Origin: Gammaproteobacteria bacterium
GTDB taxonomy: Bacteria > Pseudomonadota > Gammaproteobacteria > Nitrosococcales > Methylophagaceae
Assembly (NCBI GenBank): GCA_002400805.1
Contig: NVRG01000009.1
Span: forward strand, 1 to 9,012
DNA: 9,012 bases
Direction of reading: 5' to 3'
Shown one piece after another: positions 7,118-9,012 of this stretch; position 1 is the first letter of the stretch, and every line of letters starts with the position of its first letter. A program made the translations under genes and the position numbers. The notes under the pieces are model-generated. The model had not been told where the DNA came from and did not search any database. It saw only the letters and a list, made by a program, of their open reading frames with translations.

Positions 7118-7582
7118 CTACTTAACGACCTTGAATTCATTGCGCTTTAACTGCCATTCCGGCTCTTTCTTGAAATCCTGATCGAGATTAATGCTTTGGC
7201 TAATGATGTGTTCGTGTTTGTGGTTAATGTTAACGTTTACCTCTTTCTCGTGGCATAGGTATTGTTCTAACGCCTCGTTCATGGCTCGATTAATAATGCC
7301 GTCGTGTTTCTCAAGCGCCTTAATGGATAAAGCTTTGTGTTTTTCGGGAGTGGTTCTAAAGTTAAAGGTTCCGCTTAAAGGTTTTTCTGGCGGTTTGCCT
7401 ATTTCATTGCAGGTTTCAATGTAGTCTTCGACAGACTCTTCAAAGGCTTGCTTTATCCCTGCGGGGGTTTCTGATTGATATGTTACCAAGTCGTCGATAA
7501 ATAGAATTTTTCCATGCAATATCAGATCCTCCATTGAGGTAATGATATTGCCCGTATAGCCTTTGTATTTTATGCATTCCAT
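7118..7582 (-). CDS. hicB: HicB family antitoxin with C-terminal extension
   Basis: A 154-residue antitoxin that neutralises HicA and represses the operon. Residues 1-68 are the degraded RNase H-like HicB fold: KYKGYTGNI at 5-13, ILHGKILFIDDLVTYQ at 21-36, AFEESVEDYIETC at 46-58 and the KPPEKPLSG link. Residues 71-109 are a ribbon-helix-helix DNA-binding domain (GTFNFRTTPEKHKALSIKAL). HicB proteins of this type usually stop close to here, at about 110 residues; this one goes on for about 45 more, polar then ending in EPEWQLKRNEFKVVK with W143 and F150. This tail is in the right place for a chaperone-addiction segment. Start is ATG with GAGGA 6 bases upstream, 24 bases after hicA. Together with the SecB-like gene next to it this suggests a TAC system. 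Confidence 0.88.
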   Translation of the reverse strand: MECIKYKGYTGNIITSMEDLILHGKILFIDDLVTYQSETPAGIKQAFEESVEDYIETCNEIGKPPEKPLSGTFNFRTTPEKHKALSIKALEKHDGIINRAMNEALEQYLCHEKEVNVNINHKHEHIISQSINLDQDFKKEPEWQLKRNEFKVVK

Positions 7583-7606
7583 AAAATTTCCTCTGCATTG
7601 TCGCGA

Positions 7607-7864
7607 TTAGCTAATATGCTTTTGATCTTTTAGTGCCTCAATGACATCTCGAAGCATTCCTCTTCCACAAACTTTATCGGGGTGGGGTTTGTGCAGGTTT
7701 ATCATGTGCTTGGAAGTGCCGTGTATATATTTGACTCGTGAGCCTGCGCCTTCCTTCCTTCTGTAGCCTTTCTTCTCCAATAGAGTTATCAGGTCACTCC
7801 ATTTGAAGTCTGCGGGCGTGGGTGTTTCGCATAACTTTTTTTCTAGTTTAGTTGCTTTGCTCAT
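7607..7864 (-). CDS. hicA: HicA family mRNA interferase toxin
   Basis: An 85-residue toxin; HicA proteins have a double-stranded-RNA-binding-like fold and cleave mRNA to stop growth. The core is visible: a helix with FKWSDLITLLEKKGY (20-34), the GAGSRVKY turn and strand (39-46), then MINLHKPHP (54-62) carrying the likely key histidines H58 and H61, and a last helix LRDVIEALKD (71-80). This branch has GSR where the E. coli HicA branch has a histidine-bearing turn; the same GSR...HRPHP layout is seen in other family members, so it is probably active. It is the first gene of the operon. No clear ribosome site precedes the ATG, and the putative promoter leaves only a leader of about 10-15 bases, which would keep toxin synthesis low. 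Confidence 0.88.
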   Translation of the reverse strand: MSKATKLEKKLCETPTPADFKWSDLITLLEKKGYRRKEGAGSRVKYIHGTSKHMINLHKPHPDKVCGRGMLRDVIEALKDQKHIS

Positions 7865-7885
7865 AGTTAGTCTAGAACCGAGATT

Positions 7886-7914
7886 ATCCTACTGCAACTA
7901 AATATTAGTTACAA
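7886..7914 (-). promoter_or_regulatory. hicA promoter with palindromic operator
   Basis: On the - strand TTGTAA (7914-7909) and TAGGAT (7891-7886) are 17 bases apart; GATAAT at 7888-7883 is an alternative -10. Both boxes are moderate. Between them lies AACTAA-ATA-TTAGTT (7896-7910), extending with one mismatch to TG...CA at 7893-7913. This is the usual place for a HicB (ribbon-helix-helix) binding site and fits autoregulation. A further half-site TTGTAACTA at 7963-7971 is an exact inverted copy of TAGTTACAA at 7906-7914. Confidence 0.55.
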
Positions 7915-7974
7915 CGCGAAATTGTGTGAGATTGTTGGGGTTTTGAGCTATTTAGTAGCAAATTGTAACTACAG

Positions 7975-7997
7975 AGCCCCTAAGGGGCTTTCCTTTT
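7975..7997 (+). terminator. Terminator-like hairpin with no upstream gene
   Basis: AGCCCC-TAA-GGGGCT is a 6-bp stem with a 3-base loop followed by TTCCTTTT on the + strand. There is no + strand gene ahead of it, only hicA and its promoter on the other strand. It may stop transcription that reads antisense through the toxin operon, or be a relic. Confidence 0.55.
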
Positions 7998-8178
7998 CGG
8001 ATCAATCCTAGTTCTTTAGTGTGGGTATTGCAAATCTAGTTAGGTTGCCTGTCCTGGCTAAGGTTTTAAGGCCAAATTACTGTCTTATATAAAACAGACA
8101 AACACTATAAAACCAGGGTGAATCAAAATAGGAAGGGGATCGTTCTATAAGATATATGTGAAATATAGGAAAAAATTA

Positions 8179-8202
8179 ACATGTACTAAAACATGTACCA
8201 AA
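8179..8202. repeat. Two tandem 12-bp repeats
   Basis: ACATGTACTAAA is followed directly by ACATGTACCAAA, identical in 11 of 12 positions; each copy includes the palindrome ACATGT. Neighbouring 12-base spacing would place two proteins just over one helical turn apart, as in phage operators or integrase arm sites. Role unknown. Confidence 0.55.
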
Positions 8203-8257
8203 ATGAAGGTTTTGAGGTGAGTAACAAGGTTGGCTGTTGAATCTAGAGGGTTGTAGA

Positions 8258-8287
8258 GGTAGGGGTATTTGATAATACCCCGCTACC
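8258..8287 (+). promoter_or_regulatory. Strong hairpin overlapping a terminator stem
   Basis: GGGGTATT-TGAT-AATACCCC (8262-8281) is a perfect 8-bp stem, extended outside a 2-base bulge by GGTA (8258-8261) and TACC (8284-8287). It shares bases 8279-8287 with the next hairpin, so the RNA can form one or the other but not both. This is the layout of an attenuator or of an antiterminator/terminator pair. Confidence 0.5.
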
Positions 8288-8304
8288 CAAGCGGGCTTTT
8301 TTTT
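8279..8304 (+). terminator. Intrinsic terminator with eight-T run
   Basis: CCCGC-TACCCAA-GCGGG followed by C and eight T on the + strand. It is a convincing terminator although no + strand gene is visible before it; a small RNA or the tail of a lost gene is the likely source. Confidence 0.7.
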
Positions 8305-8442
8305 GCTTTACGCACCTCCAAAATACACCGAAACGACTATAAATCGTATGTATTCCGGGGTTTATAGCTAGATGGTTATTCCATAACCTTCCGTATTCGT
8401 CCAATCAAAACTGTACTTATCCAAAACCTAGCGTAGATCTAA

Positions 8443-8471
8443 TTGCTTGGTTTCTTACTAGCCTATATTAT
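8443..8471 (+). promoter_or_regulatory. Weak promoter ahead of the integrase fragment
   Basis: TTGCTT (8443-8448) and TATTAT (8466-8471) are 17 bases apart, about 26 bases before the ATG at 8498. The -10 box is good, the -35 box poor. It could be the original integrase promoter. Confidence 0.3.
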
Positions 8472-8497
8472 TTTCGCAAACAACATAGATTAGTGGA

Positions 8498-8608
8498 ATG
8501 CAACAAGCGATGTGGACGGACAAGTATCTTAAAAGTTTGACGGCAAAAGACAAGCCGTATTTTGTGACGCAGCCTGAAATTCAACGTTTTTTCAACGTTG
8601 TTGCGTAA
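8498..8608 (+). pseudogene. Truncated N-terminus of a P4-type integrase
   Basis: A 36-codon frame whose second methionine (8510) opens MWTDKYLKSLTAKDKPYFVT. This resembles the first residues of tyrosine integrases with the N-terminal DUF4102 domain, which typically begin with a T(D) ... L..LK.KDKPY motif before a glycine-rich turn. The similarity ends after about residue 25 of the frame; the rest (IQRFFNVVA) is unlike an integrase and stops at 8608, whereas a whole integrase has about 400 residues. No core-binding or catalytic domain follows in any frame. It is therefore a remnant of an integration module; the family call is by eye on a short stretch. Confidence 0.45.
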
Positions 8609-8730
8609 GCCGCTTCCTGTTCAATGGGAACCGGTCGGGGGGCAATATCGTTTACGCTAGCTGAGTAGGTCGCTGACTGTCCATTCTCGTCCCACAGCTC
8701 CAAACTATATTCTGATTGCAATAAAAACGT
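8581..8730 (-). pseudogene. C-terminal gene scrap, family unknown
   Basis: An open - strand frame bounded upstream by a TAG at 8733-8731 and ending in TGA at 8583-8581. Its product looks like real protein rather than noise: SLELWDENGQSATYSASVND, then IAPRPVPIEQEAAYATTLKK. There is no ATG and no ribosome site, so it is more likely the end of a lost gene than a whole small gene. It overlaps the last bases of the integrase fragment on the opposite strand. No family recognised. Confidence 0.35.
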
Positions 8731-8879
8731 CTATTGGGTTTGAAGTAAGTGAAAATGTACTCGCGTACAACAAAGGATCTTACTATTAGTTGAACTCATC
8801 AGATGAAATAATTTCAACTGACCCTTCGCAATTTCTCGTTTGTAACGCCCGACGCAGAAAATGTAAGCTTTTGCATATT

Positions 8880-9011
8880 CTATCTGTTTTGAAAAAAACC
8901 ATAGAAAAAGGCAATAGCCATGATAAGGCAAGAATCAACCACCAATGCGTTGAACCATGCTTCACCTAATTTCATTGGGTTTTTATTTTCTTCATCAATC
9001 CATGAATGTAT
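8880..9011 (-). CDS. C-terminus of a membrane protein entering from the right
   Basis: On the - strand the frame is open from the window edge for 43 codons to TAG at 8882-8880. The piece reads WIDEENKNPMKLGEAWFNAL followed by a hydrophobic segment (VVDSCLIMAIAFFYGFF) and ends QNR, which looks like a final transmembrane helix with a short cytoplasmic end. It may be the first chromosomal gene beyond the mobile DNA. The rest of the gene is outside the window and no family was recognised. Confidence 0.45.
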   Translation of the reverse strand: MHSWIDEENKNPMKLGEAWFNALVVDSCLIMAIAFFYGFFQNR

Positions 9012-9012
9012 C

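Larger units (their letters stand above)
7915..8497. other. Gene-free stretch upstream of the toxin operon
   Basis: No credible coding region was seen on either strand here. It holds a half-site copy of the hicA operator (7963-7971), two + strand terminator-like hairpins (7975-7997 and 8279-8304), a 12-bp tandem repeat (8179-8202), an inverted repeat CTATAAA / TTTATAG (8337-8343 and 8361-8367) and a palindrome GGTTAT-TCC-ATAACC (8374-8388). It could encode a small RNA ending at 8304 or mark the edge of the mobile element. Confidence 0.5.

Noticed and set aside
6676..7125. 149-codon + strand open frame opposite the SecB-like gene
   Set aside because: Serine-, proline- and leucine-rich composition typical of an antisense shadow; the - strand protein has recognisable family patterns and operon context.
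7915..8497. tRNA gene or CRISPR array as integration site
   Set aside because: No cloverleaf with a T-arm consensus and no regularly spaced repeats were found; the repeats present are too short and too few.
8731..8931. 66-codon - strand open frame starting at TTG
   Set aside because: Cysteine-rich, family-less product without a ribosome site; the better - strand frame here is the one open to the right edge and ending at 8880.

Overview
The window looks like the right-hand part of an integrated tailed phage (prophage) in a Gram-negative, probably marine-type gammaproteobacterium. This is inferred from the tail protein families, the SecB-type chaperone, the HicAB pair and the moderate base composition; no host gene here fixes the species.

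Positions 2-5285 (+ strand) hold the end of a long-tailed (siphovirus-like) tail module. The genes are tightly packed and partly overlapping: a tape measure protein whose start lies left of the window, a two-domain minor tail protein with a carbohydrate-binding-like N-terminal half, a tail hub-like protein, a small beta-rich tail-tip or fibre protein, and a DUF4376-type protein as often found at the end of tail modules.

Positions 5312-6495 (- strand, convergent with the tail genes) hold a small accessory operon. It encodes a 95-residue protein resembling a miniature type I restriction specificity domain, a helix-turn-helix protein, a zinc-ribbon protein overlapping it by 4 bases, and possibly a 32-residue membrane peptide. 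A good sigma70-type promoter at 6566-6594 has a perfect 7-bp-arm palindrome filling its spacer, a strong candidate operator.

Positions 6653-7914 (- strand) are the main item of interest: hicA - hicB - secB-like, ending in a clear intrinsic terminator. The order toxin, antitoxin, SecB-like chaperone and the roughly 45-residue tail on HicB after its DNA-binding domain match the architecture of chaperone-controlled toxin-antitoxin (TAC) systems known from Mycobacterium tuberculosis HigBA-SecB, but built on HicAB. The hicA promoter also carries a palindrome between its -35 and -10 boxes.

Positions 7915-9012 are gene-poor. They contain two + strand terminators with no obvious upstream gene, a pair of overlapping alternative hairpins, a 12-bp tandem repeat, a truncated N-terminus of a P4-type integrase, a C-terminal gene scrap on the opposite strand meeting it at a 9-bp direct repeat, and the C-terminus of a membrane protein running in from the right edge. 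This looks like a scarred junction between mobile DNA and the chromosome or between two elements.
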